Assembly (NCBI RefSeq): GCF_022163125.1
Contig: NZ_CP091881.1
Span: 3,224,001-3,288,000, forward strand
Source of the DNA: Paenibacillus sp. HWE-109
Lineage (GTDB): Bacteria > Bacillota > Bacilli > Paenibacillales > NBRC-103111
Direction of reading: 5' to 3'
DNA: 64,000 nt
Shown here: positions 53,054-62,333 of the stretch, piece by piece
How positions within the stretch are numbered: position 1 is the stretch's first letter
Layout: each line of letters opens with the position of its first letter
Position numbers and translations under genes: made by a program
The notes under the pieces: generated by a model
The model's database searches: none
What the model was told of the DNA's origin: nothing
The model's input: the letters and a program-made list of their open reading frames with translations, nothing else

Positions 53054-53059
53054 ATTATA
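53054..53059 (-). promoter_or_regulatory. Candidate -10 element for hslV-hslU-codY
   Basis: A perfect TATAAT lies about 30 bases after the trmFO stop. The best -35 match TTGTAA is 21 bases upstream, longer than normal, so support is partial. A start near 53047 would give a leader of about 155 bases that contains the hairpin at 52971-53013. Confidence 0.45.
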
Positions 53060-53087
53060 GTACCACAAGAAATAGTACGATTACAAC

Positions 53088-54404
53088 TTATTCAGCAAGT
53101 GTTTTCGAAAAATTCTGAATACTTTCTAACGCACGGTTAGCCAACTTCTCGTATTTTTCTTTTTTATTGCGAATTCGTTCCGGCAATTGTGGAAGTAATC
53201 CGAAATTTGCATTCATCGGTTGGAAGTGCTTCACGTCCGCTTCGGTAATATAGTTAGCCATACTTCCTAACGTTGTTTCAGCAGGCAGAGTCACGCATGC
53301 CTCACCTTTTGCCAAACGACCAGCGTTCATACCAGCAATTAGTCCCGAAGCGGCCGACTCTACATATCCTTCAACACCAGTCATTTGACCAGCAAAGAAA
53401 AGATTTTCCCTGTTTTTGTATTGATACGTCGGATTAAGCAGCCTAGGCGAGTTGATGAACGTATTCCGATGCATAACACCGTAACGTACAAACTCGGCTT
53501 GCTCAAGCCCAGGAATCAATGATAAAACACGTTTCTGCTCCCCCCATTTCAGATGGGTTTGGAAGCCTACCAAATTAAATAAAGTTCCGGCTGCGTTATC
53601 TTGACGAAGTTGAACGACAGCGTGCGGCAATTTGCCTGTATGTGGATTTACTAATCCAACAGGTTTCATTGGCCCGAATAAAACCGTTTGTTTGCCGCGT
53701 TTAGCCATAACTTCAAGCGGCATACATCCTTCGAAATAGATTTCTTTCTCGAATTCCTTGAGTTCTGCTACCTCTGCTGTGATCAATGCTTCATAGAAAA
53801 CATTAAACTCCTCTTCCGTCATTGGACAGTTGAGATAAGCTGCTTCCCCTTTATCGTATCGGGAAGCCAGATACACCTTGTTCATATCGATAGAATCCTT
53901 CTCTACGATAGGAGCTGCAGCATCATAGAAGTAGAGGTATTCTTCTCCCATCAATTGTTTGAGATCCGCAGACAATGCTGGTGAAGTTAAAGGACCAGAT
54001 GCGACTACAACAATGCCATCTGGCAGAGTTTCAACTTCCTCATTGCGAACCTCAATAAGCGGATGGTTGCGCAGAGTTGAGGTTACAGCTTGCGAGAAAC
54101 CATCGCGGTCAACCGCTAATGCCCCTCCTGCAGGTACAGCATGCTGATCTGCGCAAGACAGAATGAGTGAATCCAGCTTTCTCATTTCTTCCTTCAAAAC
54201 ACCTACCGCATTGGTCAGGCCATTGGAACGAAGCGAGTTGCTGCACACGAGCTCAGCGAATTGATCGGTAATATGAGCTGGTGTTTTACGAACATTACGC
54301 ATTTCATATAAAGTAACAGGCACACCTTGACGGGCAATCTGCCAGGCGGCTTCACTTCCAGCCAATCCTGCACCGATGACTGTTACTCTTGGATATTCTG
54401 GCAA
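53088..54404 (-). CDS. trmFO: TrmFO, folate-dependent tRNA m5U54 methyltransferase
   Basis: TrmFO (438 residues) makes ribothymidine 54 in the T-loop of tRNA using methylene-THF and FADH2. The FAD loop is VIGAGLAGSEAAW; the conserved CSNSLRSN segment and the late FFAGQMTGVEGYVESAASG motif are present. The start is a TTG at 54404 seven bases after AGAGGTG. It lies 12 bases after topA. In B. subtilis xerC (codV) follows; here hslV follows directly. Confidence 0.97.
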   Translation of the reverse strand: MPEYPRVTVIGAGLAGSEAAWQIARQGVPVTLYEMRNVRKTPAHITDQFAELVCSNSLRSNGLTNAVGVLKEEMRKLDSLILSCADQHAVPAGGALAVDRDGFSQAVTSTLRNHPLIEVRNEEVETLPDGIVVVASGPLTSPALSADLKQLMGEEYLYFYDAAAPIVEKDSIDMNKVYLASRYDKGEAAYLNCPMTEEEFNVFYEALITAEVAELKEFEKEIYFEGCMPLEVMAKRGKQTVLFGPMKPVGLVNPHTGKLPHAVVQLRQDNAAGTLFNLVGFQTHLKWGEQKRVLSLIPGLEQAEFVRYGVMHRNTFINSPRLLNPTYQYKNRENLFFAGQMTGVEGYVESAASGLIAGMNAGRLAKGEACVTLPAETTLGSMANYITEADVKHFQPMNANFGLLPQLPERIRNKKEKYEKLANRALESIQNFSKTLAE

Positions 54405-54416
54405 AATCAGACACCT

Positions 54417-56519
54417 CTAATCTTTCATATCGTCGGATGAATCGTCACTTGCTTCTTCTTTATGATCACACTGCGTACACTGAATCATTACGCCGTTCTT
54501 GCTTCTTTTCTCGATCATCATTGAGCTGCAAGCGGGACATGGCTTATTGACCGGCTTATCCCAGGAAACGAAATCACAAGCTGGATATTGGTCACAGCCA
54601 TAGAATACACGTCCTTTTTTACTTCTGCGCTCTACGATCTTGCCCGTCTTGCACGTTGGGCATGTAACGCCAATATCTTTGATAATTGGCTTCGTATTAC
54701 GGCAATCCGGGAAACCCGAGCAAGCCAGAAACTTGCCGAAACGCCCCATTTTATAAACCAGATGCTTGCCGCACTTCTCGCAAATTTCATCGGAAACTTC
54801 GTCTTGAATTTCAATTTCTTTCATTTCCTCTTCAGCGAATTCAAGTCGCTTCTCGAAGGATTTGTAAAAGGAATCCAAAACCCGTACCCAATCTTCCTTG
54901 CCCTCTTCAACAAAATCGAGTTCTTCTTCCATATGAGCTGTGAATTCAACATCTAGGATTTCCGGGAAGAATTCCTGCATTAATTGAATCACAAGCTCAC
55001 CGAGTTCCGTGGGCACGAATTTCTTCTCTTCAATCGCCACATAGCCACGCTTTTGAATCGTCTCCAACGTTGGCGCATATGTACTTGGACGACCAATACC
55101 CATTTCCTCCAGCGCTCGCACCAAACGCGCTTCCGTATACCGTGGTGGCGGTTGAGTAAAATGCTGCTTCGGATCGATGCTTTGTTTCTGGAGGGTATCT
55201 CCCTTCGTCAGAGGAGGCAGCAATTTATCCTCTTCTGTCGTACCATCATCGTTGCTCTCGACATAAACTTTCATAAAACCAGCAAATTTCATTTTGGAGC
55301 CGTTCGCACGGAATATCGTTTCCCCTGCTGTCAAATCAATCGTCATTGTATCTAAGACTGCCGAGGACATCTGACTCGCTACAAAGCGATCCCAAACCAA
55401 CTTATACAGCCGATATTGATCTTTGCTGAGATACTCCTTCATTTGATCCGGTTCCCTCAGCACGGAAGTAGGACGAATGCCTTCATGCGCATCCTGTGCA
55501 TTCGCGTTCTTTTTCGTGTACATACGGGGTGTTTCAGGATAAAATGTCGGACCATATTTATGAATGATAAAATCTTTGGCTTCTTCTTGTGCGATTGGTG
55601 AAATCCGTGTCGAATCGGTACGCATGTAAGTGATAAGACCAACCGTACCTTCTTTCCCCAAATCTATTCCTTCATATAATTGTTGGGCTACAGACATTGT
55701 CTTGGAAGCTCTGAAATTAAGCTTTCTCGCAGCTTCCTGCTGCATGGAGCTCGTGATGAATGGTGGGGAAGGATTACGAGCTCGCTCTTTCTCTTTCACT
55801 TCTTTCACCGTAAAAGCATCGCTGCCCATCGCAGCTAAAATCTGTTCAACGTCCTCATTCGAATGGAGTTCTTTCTTCTCTCCATTAATGCTGTGATACT
55901 TGGCTTCGAACACCGTCTTCCCAGCATCAAGTACTACGGTGATGGACCAGTACTCTTCCGGTTCGAAGGCTTTGATTTCATTTTCGCGATCTTGAATTAA
56001 TTTAACTGCGACTGATTGTACACGGCCTGCAGAAAGTCCTTTTTTTACTTTTTTCCAAAGTAAAGGGCTGATTTTATAACCAACAAGTCGATCCAAGATC
56101 CGTCTGGCTTGCTGCGCATTAACAAGATCTTGATTGATTCGGCGAGGCGTTTTGAACGCATCTTTAACCGCGTCTTTCGTAATTTCGTTAAATACTACGC
56201 GACAGAGCTCGTCGGCACCCACGTCCAAATAGTGCGCTAAGTGCCAGGCAATTGCTTCACCTTCACGATCCGGATCCGCCGCCAGATATATTTTTTTAAC
56301 TTTTTTGCTGGCATCTTTTAATTCTTTAAGGATAGAACCTTTACCACGGATAGTTATGTATTTAGGCTCAAAGTTACGATCCACTTCTACGCCAATTTGG
56401 CTCTTCGGAAGGTCGCGAATATGACCCATCGAGGCTTTTACAATAAATTTACTGCCTAAATATTTGCCAATGGTTTTGGCTTTTGCCGGTGACTCCACTA
56501 TGACTAAAGAATCCGCCAT
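54417..56519 (-). CDS. topA: DNA topoisomerase I
   Basis: TopA (700 residues) relaxes negative supercoils (type IA). The Toprim domain has LVIVESPAKAKTIGKYLG and the DPDREGEAIAWHL metal motif; the active-site Tyr298 lies in GLITYMRTDSTRIS. The C-terminal part has three zinc ribbons: CEKCGKHLV...CSGFPDC, CPTCKTGKI...CDQYPAC and CPACSSMM...CTQC. The ATG at 56519 follows AAGGA; ten upstream in-frame codons are not needed. It follows dprA by about 70 bases. Confidence 0.98.
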   Translation of the reverse strand: MADSLVIVESPAKAKTIGKYLGSKFIVKASMGHIRDLPKSQIGVEVDRNFEPKYITIRGKGSILKELKDASKKVKKIYLAADPDREGEAIAWHLAHYLDVGADELCRVVFNEITKDAVKDAFKTPRRINQDLVNAQQARRILDRLVGYKISPLLWKKVKKGLSAGRVQSVAVKLIQDRENEIKAFEPEEYWSITVVLDAGKTVFEAKYHSINGEKKELHSNEDVEQILAAMGSDAFTVKEVKEKERARNPSPPFITSSMQQEAARKLNFRASKTMSVAQQLYEGIDLGKEGTVGLITYMRTDSTRISPIAQEEAKDFIIHKYGPTFYPETPRMYTKKNANAQDAHEGIRPTSVLREPDQMKEYLSKDQYRLYKLVWDRFVASQMSSAVLDTMTIDLTAGETIFRANGSKMKFAGFMKVYVESNDDGTTEEDKLLPPLTKGDTLQKQSIDPKQHFTQPPPRYTEARLVRALEEMGIGRPSTYAPTLETIQKRGYVAIEEKKFVPTELGELVIQLMQEFFPEILDVEFTAHMEEELDFVEEGKEDWVRVLDSFYKSFEKRLEFAEEEMKEIEIQDEVSDEICEKCGKHLVYKMGRFGKFLACSGFPDCRNTKPIIKDIGVTCPTCKTGKIVERRSKKGRVFYGCDQYPACDFVSWDKPVNKPCPACSSMMIEKRSKNGVMIQCTQCDHKEEASDDSSDDMKD

Positions 56520-56589
56520 GGATCGTCCTTCCTCCCCTCTTGGTTTCAAGGTAACGTCTATTGGCGAGAAGAAAAACTTCTTAATTAGC

Positions 56590-57681
56590 CTATGCTAAGA
56601 TGTAAGTAGAACCTGGAAGCTGTTTAATCGCCTTTTTCATTACCAAAGATAACAGAACTGCATGCAAATGTCCAAACGTAAATTGACCATCCTCTAACAA
56701 GCTGTCAATTGAGACTGGTTGATTCGACATTTTCCGGAAAATTTCGTCTTCCTCAACCGTTAGTGTAAACAGCTGTGATTGTTTCTTACTTGCGCCTAGT
56801 TCCTCCATACGGATGATATGTTTATACTCCTCCAGAATCTCCTCGACTTGAGTCACTAATTTGGCGCCATCTTTAAGAAGTTTGAGAGCGCCAACGCTTT
56901 GTTTGGAGTCAATAGGACCTGGAACAGCAAATACATCACGTGATTCTTCGAGGGCAAAATCAACCGTTATTAATGACCCACTATCAGCTGCTGCTTCCAC
57001 AACGGTAACACCAAGCGATAGACCGGCAATAATCCGATTCCGCTGGGGAAACATCCCGGGTCTCATCCCTGTACCAATCGGATATTCGGAGATGATGACG
57101 CCTTCTTGTTCAATACGCTTATATAATAGTGCGTTTTCACGCGGATAAATGTGATTGATAGCACAGCCGAGGACAGCAACTGTCTTCGATTTGCCTTTTA
57201 GAGCCCCGATATGAGCTTTACTGTCTATGCCTCTGGCAAGTCCACTCACTATGCTGAATCCAGTTCTGGAAAGTGCTTCTGCCCATTCCTCAGCAATCCT
57301 CTTACCATACAGTGTAGGCGTTCTTGTCCCAACTATACCTAGGATTGGCCTTTTTAACAAAGAAAGATTCCCTTTAACATACAGCACCCACGGTGGTTGT
57401 GCAATTTCTTTGAGTATTGGCGGGTATTCATCATCCCAAATCGTAATGATTTGAATCGATTGCTTCCTATATAAGAGAAGTTTTTCTTCAATAAAAGATG
57501 GGCTAAACTGTGTGGCGATTTGGGCAGCGACGGATGCTCGAATCCCTTTGGCAGTTAGTTCAGCTGTTGACAACGTTAATAAACGTTCCGGCTCCGGAAA
57601 ATGGTTTAGTAAATGAAGAATCGTTTTCCAGCCAACACCTTCAAGCTCATGAAGTCCAATTAAAATCAATCGATTATCCAT
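56590..57681 (-). CDS. dprA: DNA processing protein DprA (Smf)
   Basis: DprA (363 residues) loads RecA on incoming single-stranded DNA in transformation. An N-terminal helical SAM-like region is followed by the Rossmann domain with GIVGTRTPTLYGK, IVSGLARGIDSKAHIGAL, VLGCAINHIYPREN and FPQRNRIIAGLS, and a short C-terminal winged-helix. The ATG at 57681 follows GGGGAGTG. The order sucC-sucD-dprA-topA is conserved in Bacilli. Confidence 0.96.
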   Translation of the reverse strand: MDNRLILIGLHELEGVGWKTILHLLNHFPEPERLLTLSTAELTAKGIRASVAAQIATQFSPSFIEEKLLLYRKQSIQIITIWDDEYPPILKEIAQPPWVLYVKGNLSLLKRPILGIVGTRTPTLYGKRIAEEWAEALSRTGFSIVSGLARGIDSKAHIGALKGKSKTVAVLGCAINHIYPRENALLYKRIEQEGVIISEYPIGTGMRPGMFPQRNRIIAGLSLGVTVVEAAADSGSLITVDFALEESRDVFAVPGPIDSKQSVGALKLLKDGAKLVTQVEEILEEYKHIIRMEELGASKKQSQLFTLTVEEDEIFRKMSNQPVSIDSLLEDGQFTFGHLHAVLLSLVMKKAIKQLPGSTYILA

Positions 57682-57733
57682 AAGTATATACACTCCCCAC
57701 TCGAATGACAAATACCTGCCTTTGTAGAAAAAC

Positions 57734-57774
57734 AAAAAACCTCCCAAATCCCTATGTCAGGGATATGGAAGGTT
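57734..57774 (-). terminator. Intrinsic terminator downstream of sucD
   Basis: AACCTTCC and ATCCCT pair with AGGGAT and GGGAGGTT around GACAT, with a small internal mismatch, followed by TTTT on the minus strand. It begins 22 bases after the sucD stop and ends the sucCD unit. Confidence 0.8.
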
Positions 57775-57796
57775 GCCTACCTTCTTCATAAGAAGA

Positions 57797-58729
57797 CTAT
57801 TTTTTTGTGATAACTTTATCCAGCATGCCTTTTTCTTCAAGGACACTTACAAGCGTAGAGCCCATTTCAGAAGGTGTTGCAGCTACGCGGATTCCGCATC
57901 TTTCCATTGTTGCAACTTTCTCAGCAGCAGTACCTTTACCACCGGAAATAATGGCGCCAGCATGTCCCATACGTTTTCCTGGAGGCGCCGTTTTACCACC
58001 GATAAAGCCAACAACTGGCTTCGTCATGTTAGCAGCAACCCACTCAGCCGCTTCTTCTTCAGCCGTACCACCGATCTCACCGATCATGATAACCGCATAG
58101 GTGTCTGGATCTTCATTGAAACGTTTGAGGATATCAATGAACTCAGAACCTTTAACCGGATCTCCACCGATACCAACAGCGGAGGATTGACCGATTCCAC
58201 GTGTAGTCAATTGATGAACAGCTTCGTAAGTCAAAGTCCCGGAACGGGAAACAACGCCTACATGGCCTGGTGTATGAATGTATCCTGGCATAATACCAAT
58301 TTTACACTCACCTGGTGTGATAACGCCTGGGCAGTTAGGTCCGATAAGAACCGTTTTCTTACCTTCCAGGTAACGTTTCACTTTTACCATATCAAGAACC
58401 GGAATACCTTCCGTGATACAGATAACAAGCTCAAGCTCAGCTTCAATAGCTTCAATAATGGACTCCGCTGCGAAAGCAGGTGGTACATAAATAACCGATG
58501 CTGTAGCTCCTGTTGCATTCTTGGCATCGATAACTGTGTTAAAAACCGGAAGCTGAACAAGCTCACCGTTTTCCAATGTGATATCTACTTTCGTACCGCC
58601 TTTACCAGGCGTTACGCCACCAACCATTTGTGTGCCATATTCCAGTCCGCCTTTGGTATGAAACAAACCCGTAGCGCCGGTAATCCCTTGAGTAATGACT
58701 TTTGTATCTTTATTGACCAAAATACTCAT
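57797..58729 (-). CDS. sucD: Succinate-CoA ligase alpha subunit
   Basis: SucD (310 residues) with SucC interconverts succinyl-CoA and succinate with nucleoside triphosphate synthesis in the TCA cycle. The CoA-binding domain has QGITGATGLFHT and the phosphohistidine His256 lies in MGHAGAIISGGKGTAAEK. It lies 49 bases after sucC and is followed by a terminator. Confidence 0.98.
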   Translation of the reverse strand: MSILVNKDTKVITQGITGATGLFHTKGGLEYGTQMVGGVTPGKGGTKVDITLENGELVQLPVFNTVIDAKNATGATASVIYVPPAFAAESIIEAIEAELELVICITEGIPVLDMVKVKRYLEGKKTVLIGPNCPGVITPGECKIGIMPGYIHTPGHVGVVSRSGTLTYEAVHQLTTRGIGQSSAVGIGGDPVKGSEFIDILKRFNEDPDTYAVIMIGEIGGTAEEEAAEWVAANMTKPVVGFIGGKTAPPGKRMGHAGAIISGGKGTAAEKVATMERCGIRVAATPSEMGSTLVSVLEEKGMLDKVITKK

Positions 58730-58778
58730 GATCTTTTGTTCACATCCCCTATATTAGTTAAAACCACTCGGGTTTAGA

Positions 58779-59939
58779 TTATTTCACAAGTGCAACGATT
58801 TTTTGTGCGCCGTCTGCCATGGAGTCAGCCGCAACGATGTTCAAGCCGGATTCATTAAGAATCTTTTTGCCAAGTTCAACGTTAGTTCCTTCTAGACGAA
58901 CAACGAGCGGACGGGAAAGTCCAAGCTCTCTTGCAGCAGCGACAACGCCATCAGCAATAACGTCACAACGCATAATCCCACCGAAAATGTTAACGAAAAT
59001 CCCTTTAACTTGCTCATCGGACAAGATGATTTTGAATGCTTCAGTAACTTTCTCTTTCGTAGCACCGCCCCCTACGTCTAGGAAGTTAGCCGGGTCTCCG
59101 CCGTAGTGCTTGATAATGTCCATAGTGGCCATTGCAAGTCCTGCGCCGTTAACCATACAACCGATGTTTCCATCAAGAGCGATGTAGCTCAGGTCGTACT
59201 TGGAAGCTTGAATTTCTTTCGCGTCTTCTTCTTCAAGATCACGAAGATCTACGATGTCTTTGTGACGGAAAAGCGCGTTGGAATCGAAGTTCAATTTGGC
59301 ATCGAGAGCCATAACGTCACCAGAGCCTGTTACAACCAAAGGGTTGATTTCGGCAATAGATGCGTCTTTCTCAACGAATGCTTTATAGAGAGCAAGCATG
59401 AATTTAACTGCTTTGTTGACAAGCTCATTAGGAATGTTGATCGCGTAAGCAAGTCTACGTGCTTGGAAAGCTTGAAGACCGATTGCTGGATCTACAACCT
59501 CTTTGAAAATTTTCTCAGGAGAATGCTCAGCTACTTCTTCAATCTCCGTACCGCCTTCTTCAGAAGCCATCAAAACGACGCTGCCTGTAGCACGGTCAAC
59601 AACTACACCGACATAATATTCTTTTTTAATGTCACAGCCCTCTTCGATCAAAAGGCGTTTTACTTCTTTACCTTCTGGACCTGTTTGGTGAGTGACAAGC
59701 ACTTTACCAAGAATCTCGCTAGCATATGTACGAACTTCGTCGAGGCTTTTAGCTACCTTAACGCCGCCTGCCTTACCGCGACCTCCGGCATGAATTTGCG
59801 CCTTAACTACGACGACGGATGTTCCGAGTTCTTTTGCTGCTTCAACAGCCTCATCAACGGTAAAAGCAACTTTTCCGTTAGGAACGCTGACTCCGTACTG
59901 TCTCAGGACTTCTTTGCCTTGATACTCATGGATATTCAT
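58779..59939 (-). CDS. sucC: Succinate-CoA ligase beta subunit
   Basis: SucC (386 residues) has the ATP-grasp domain (MNIHEYQGKEVLRQYG, VVVKAQIHAGGRGKAGGVKVA) and the C-terminal ligase domain with FLDVGGGATKEKVTEAFK and VNIFGGIMRCDVIADG. The ATG at 59939 follows AGGAGG. It is the first gene of the sucCD unit. Confidence 0.98.
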   Translation of the reverse strand: MNIHEYQGKEVLRQYGVSVPNGKVAFTVDEAVEAAKELGTSVVVVKAQIHAGGRGKAGGVKVAKSLDEVRTYASEILGKVLVTHQTGPEGKEVKRLLIEEGCDIKKEYYVGVVVDRATGSVVLMASEEGGTEIEEVAEHSPEKIFKEVVDPAIGLQAFQARRLAYAINIPNELVNKAVKFMLALYKAFVEKDASIAEINPLVVTGSGDVMALDAKLNFDSNALFRHKDIVDLRDLEEEDAKEIQASKYDLSYIALDGNIGCMVNGAGLAMATMDIIKHYGGDPANFLDVGGGATKEKVTEAFKIILSDEQVKGIFVNIFGGIMRCDVIADGVVAAARELGLSRPLVVRLEGTNVELGKKILNESGLNIVAADSMADGAQKIVALVK

Positions 59940-60170
59940 TTCCTAAAATCCTCCTATCAGTGTGGACTTTCTATACGTGCTATACAGGGGAAAAGTGTAA
60001 TTTCCTGATTGCGTTCTGCACGAAATAATTCTTGCTGCCGGAATTAGTATCACACTTCTTCACAAGCCCTAACCATTGTATCACTTATTTTCGACAGTTT
60101 CCTTATTTTTTTCGTTAATCCATTCAAAGTTTCCTTTCACGCTGAAAAACTTTAGCTATCACTTTGCACA
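59940..60170 (-). other. Upstream region of sucC
   Basis: The 230 bases hold the sucC ribosome site (AGGAGG) and a possible -10 TACAAT at 60075-60080, without a good -35. I see no clear operator or hairpin, so promoter and regulation are open. Confidence 0.4.
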
Positions 60171-60209
60171 TAAAAAAGACGTATTTTCCATCATCTGAAA
60201 AATACGTCT
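60171..60209 (-). terminator. Intrinsic terminator downstream of the zinc-ribbon gene
   Basis: AGACGTATTTTTC and GAAAATACGTCT pair almost perfectly around AGATGATG, followed by TTTTTT on the minus strand. It lies 13 bases after the stop of the 60222-60479 gene. Confidence 0.85.
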
Positions 60210-60221
60210 AGCTTGAATTGC

Positions 60222-60479
60222 CTAGTAAAGCGGTGTTGTTGGCGTATTCATTCGCGGTTCGCGTTCCGCTTGTTTGATGAACCTAAGCTCATTGCCCGTG
60301 AAATGACAAATTAAGCATTGAATCGTCGGCTCACTCTCTGCTATCGCATCAGGATCTTTAAATTCCGTTATACTGCCGGAAAGGGCATCCTTCTGAAACG
60401 ATTGCGCATAACTGGTAATTACACTGAATTTTACTCGGTTGGAACGACAATTGGGGCAAAAATAGGGTTTCTCCTGCAT
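60222..60479 (-). CDS. Short zinc-ribbon protein, unknown function
   Basis: This 85-residue protein has two Cys pairs, CPNC near the N-terminus and CLIC near residue 56, as in a zinc ribbon. The opening reads MQEKPYFCPNCRSNRVKF, and the tail is basic and Pro-rich. The ATG at 60479 follows AGAGGTGA; upstream in-frame codons lack a site. It is transcribed apart from sucC, with its own terminator. I do not know its role. Confidence 0.75.
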   Translation of the reverse strand: MQEKPYFCPNCRSNRVKFSVITSYAQSFQKDALSGSITEFKDPDAIAESEPTIQCLICHFTGNELRFIKQAEREPRMNTPTTPLY

Positions 60480-60554
60480 ATCATCACCTCTAGTTCCAGT
60501 ATGTGCATAGAGGCGCCATTTAAAACGCCTTTCTGACATTTTAGGAATTGCGTA

Positions 60555-60563
60555 ATTTTACCA
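60555..60563 (-). promoter_or_regulatory. Candidate extended -10 for the zinc-ribbon gene
   Basis: TGGTAAAAT forms an extended -10 on the minus strand about 75 bases before the ATG at 60479. A TTGTAT lies 15 bases upstream, which is short spacing. Confidence 0.35.
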
Positions 60564-60670
60564 TATTCGCTTACAATACAAATACAAGGATCGATAAGGA
60601 AGCACCTTTTATCCAACTTTATGACAGTATGCTTCATACTGCGTAACCTAAGAGAGGAAGGTGCTTTTTG

Positions 60671-62242
60671 ATGTACGGTAAAGTAGTAAGCGCATGTTTG
60701 CAGGGAATCGAAGGACAACCCATCGAAGTTGAAGTCGATATATCAAGCGGGTTGCCGCAGATTAATTTGGTAGGACTCCCCGACCCCGCTGTCAGAGAAT
60801 CCGTTGAAAGGGTTCGTTCTTCCATTAAAAATAGCGGGTTCAGCTTTCCTATGGATCGCATAACAGTAAATTTAGCACCCGCTGATTTGCGCAAGGAGGG
60901 CTCCTCGTTCGACCTCGCTATTGCGGTTGCCATTTTAATTACAACTGGACAAATCCCTGCGGATTGCTTCCAGCAAACTTTATTCCTGGGAGAACTCGCG
61001 CTCGATGGCTCACTCCGCCCCATTCCTGGCGTTTTGTCGATGACACATGCTGCGAAGTTGCTAGGAATGAGGCGTGTTTGCCTGCCTCTGGCAAATGCCT
61101 CTGAAGCAGCGTTGATCGCCGGAATAGAGGTATGTGGCATTACGAATTTAGCTGATTTCAAACTTTGGAACAAAGACTCCGAGTCTTTTCATATATTTAA
61201 TGTCATTAATAATAAAGATAGCGAATCTTCGACAAATTATTCGAAAACTTCACATTTTGTCGAAGATTACGCGGACGTCAACGGTCATTACCAAGTTAAG
61301 CGCGCGATGATGATCGCAGCAGCGGGAATGCATAATATCCTCCTCATTGGACCTCCGGGAACAGGAAAAACAATGTTGGTTAAGCGTATGCCATCCATCC
61401 TCCCTCCGATGTCCGATCTAGAAGCCTTGGAAGTTACGAAGATATATAGCGCGTCAGGCAAGCTCATTGATCGTTCATCATTGATGCGAATCAGGTCCTT
61501 TCGAGCACCCCATCATACGATATCTCCCGCTGGTCTTGTTGGCGGCGGCAGTATTCCTAAACCAGGCGAAGTGAGCTTGTCGCATAGGGGCATTCTGTTC
61601 TTGGATGAATTGCCCGAGTTCTCGCGAAATGCCTTAGAGGTGCTTAGGCAACCGCTTGAAGATCGTTACGTGACCATCGCCAGAGCGAGGGCTGTCTATA
61701 CGTTCCCTTCGCAATTTATTTTAGCTGCTGCTATGAACCCATGCCCTTGCGGCTTCTACGGTGCAGAAACAGAAACCAATATTTGCATTTGCAGCCCTGC
61801 CAAAATAGTGAACTATCGCTCCAAAATATCCGGTCCTTTGCTTGATCGTATCGATCTTCATGTCGAAGTACCTAAACCAAGCTACTTGCAACTAAAAGAG
61901 CGCAAGCATCATTTATCTTCGCGAGAAATGTTATCACAGGTCATGCTTGCCCATCATCGACAGCAAAACCGGTACGCGGGAACCAGCATTCATTACAACA
62001 ACGAATTAAGCGGAAATCTAATGAGAGAAATCTGTCAGTTAACACCCGACGGCGAACAATTGCTTCATGCCTCTTTTGAGGCATTAGGCCTTAGCGCTAG
62101 AGCTCATGACCGTATTTTGCGCTTGGCCTTAACCATTGCGGATTTGGATGGCAGCAATGAGATTCTGCCTCAGCATCTGGCTGAAGCCATTCAGTATCGG
62201 AAATTGGATAAAAAGCAGCGGATCGAAGAAATTGAAATATAA
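60671..62242 (+). CDS. comM: ComM/YifB-family Mg chelatase-like AAA+ ATPase
   Basis: This 523-residue protein has an N-terminal Lon-protease-like domain (about 1-170, GLPQINLVGLPDPAVRESVERV and NLAPADLRKEGSSFDLAIA), an AAA+ module with Walker A GPPGTGKTM, the HHTISPAGLVGGG motif, Walker B GILFLDELPEF, a zinc-type CPCGFYG cluster and a C-terminal helical domain. In competent Gram-negatives ComM is a branch-migration helicase for transformation; in Firmicutes the role is less clear. The ATG at 60671 follows GGAAGGTG. It is divergent from the zinc-ribbon gene. Confidence 0.94.
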   Translation: MYGKVVSACLQGIEGQPIEVEVDISSGLPQINLVGLPDPAVRESVERVRSSIKNSGFSFPMDRITVNLAPADLRKEGSSFDLAIAVAILITTGQIPADCFQQTLFLGELALDGSLRPIPGVLSMTHAAKLLGMRRVCLPLANASEAALIAGIEVCGITNLADFKLWNKDSESFHIFNVINNKDSESSTNYSKTSHFVEDYADVNGHYQVKRAMMIAAAGMHNILLIGPPGTGKTMLVKRMPSILPPMSDLEALEVTKIYSASGKLIDRSSLMRIRSFRAPHHTISPAGLVGGGSIPKPGEVSLSHRGILFLDELPEFSRNALEVLRQPLEDRYVTIARARAVYTFPSQFILAAAMNPCPCGFYGAETETNICICSPAKIVNYRSKISGPLLDRIDLHVEVPKPSYLQLKERKHHLSSREMLSQVMLAHHRQQNRYAGTSIHYNNELSGNLMREICQLTPDGEQLLHASFEALGLSARAHDRILRLALTIADLDGSNEILPQHLAEAIQYRKLDKKQRIEEIEI

Positions 62243-62254
62243 CAATAACAAAAG

Positions 62255-62302
62255 AGCCTTCTAATGCGTCGGACCAATGTCAACGCCTCGAAAGCTTCCC
62301 TC
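62255..62302. repeat. Hairpin repeat, copy A
   Basis: This 48-base element begins AGCCTTCTAATGCGTCGG and ends in AAAGCTTCCCTC. It folds with GCGT/ACGC and GAC/GTC inner pairs. A second copy at 63540-63587 is about 80 per cent identical by eye and in the same orientation. On the minus strand it is followed by a T-rich run (CTTTTGTT). Confidence 0.7.
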
Positions 62303-62333
62303 TATTTGAAAGATACCTATTTAGAGTTTTATT

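Noticed and set aside
57683..57711. TTGTCA and TATACT with a 17-base spacer just before dprA
   Set aside because: The -10 ends one base before the dprA ATG, so the transcript would start inside the gene and omit the ribosome site. Likely chance.
57773..58777. Open reading frame of 334 codons on the plus strand opposite sucD
   Set aside because: It is antisense to a fully conserved sucD with intact motifs, its product has no recognisable domain and is rich in Phe, Asn and Ser typical of antisense frames, and there is no ribosome site.
59106..60008. Open reading frame of 300 codons on the plus strand opposite sucC
   Set aside because: Same reasoning: it is the shadow of sucC codon usage, with no recognisable protein.
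18557..60170. tRNA, rRNA, CRISPR or insertion-sequence signals in intergenic gaps
   Set aside because: The gaps are short and hold only promoters, hairpins and ribosome sites; no cloverleaf, regular spacer array or terminal inverted repeat was seen.
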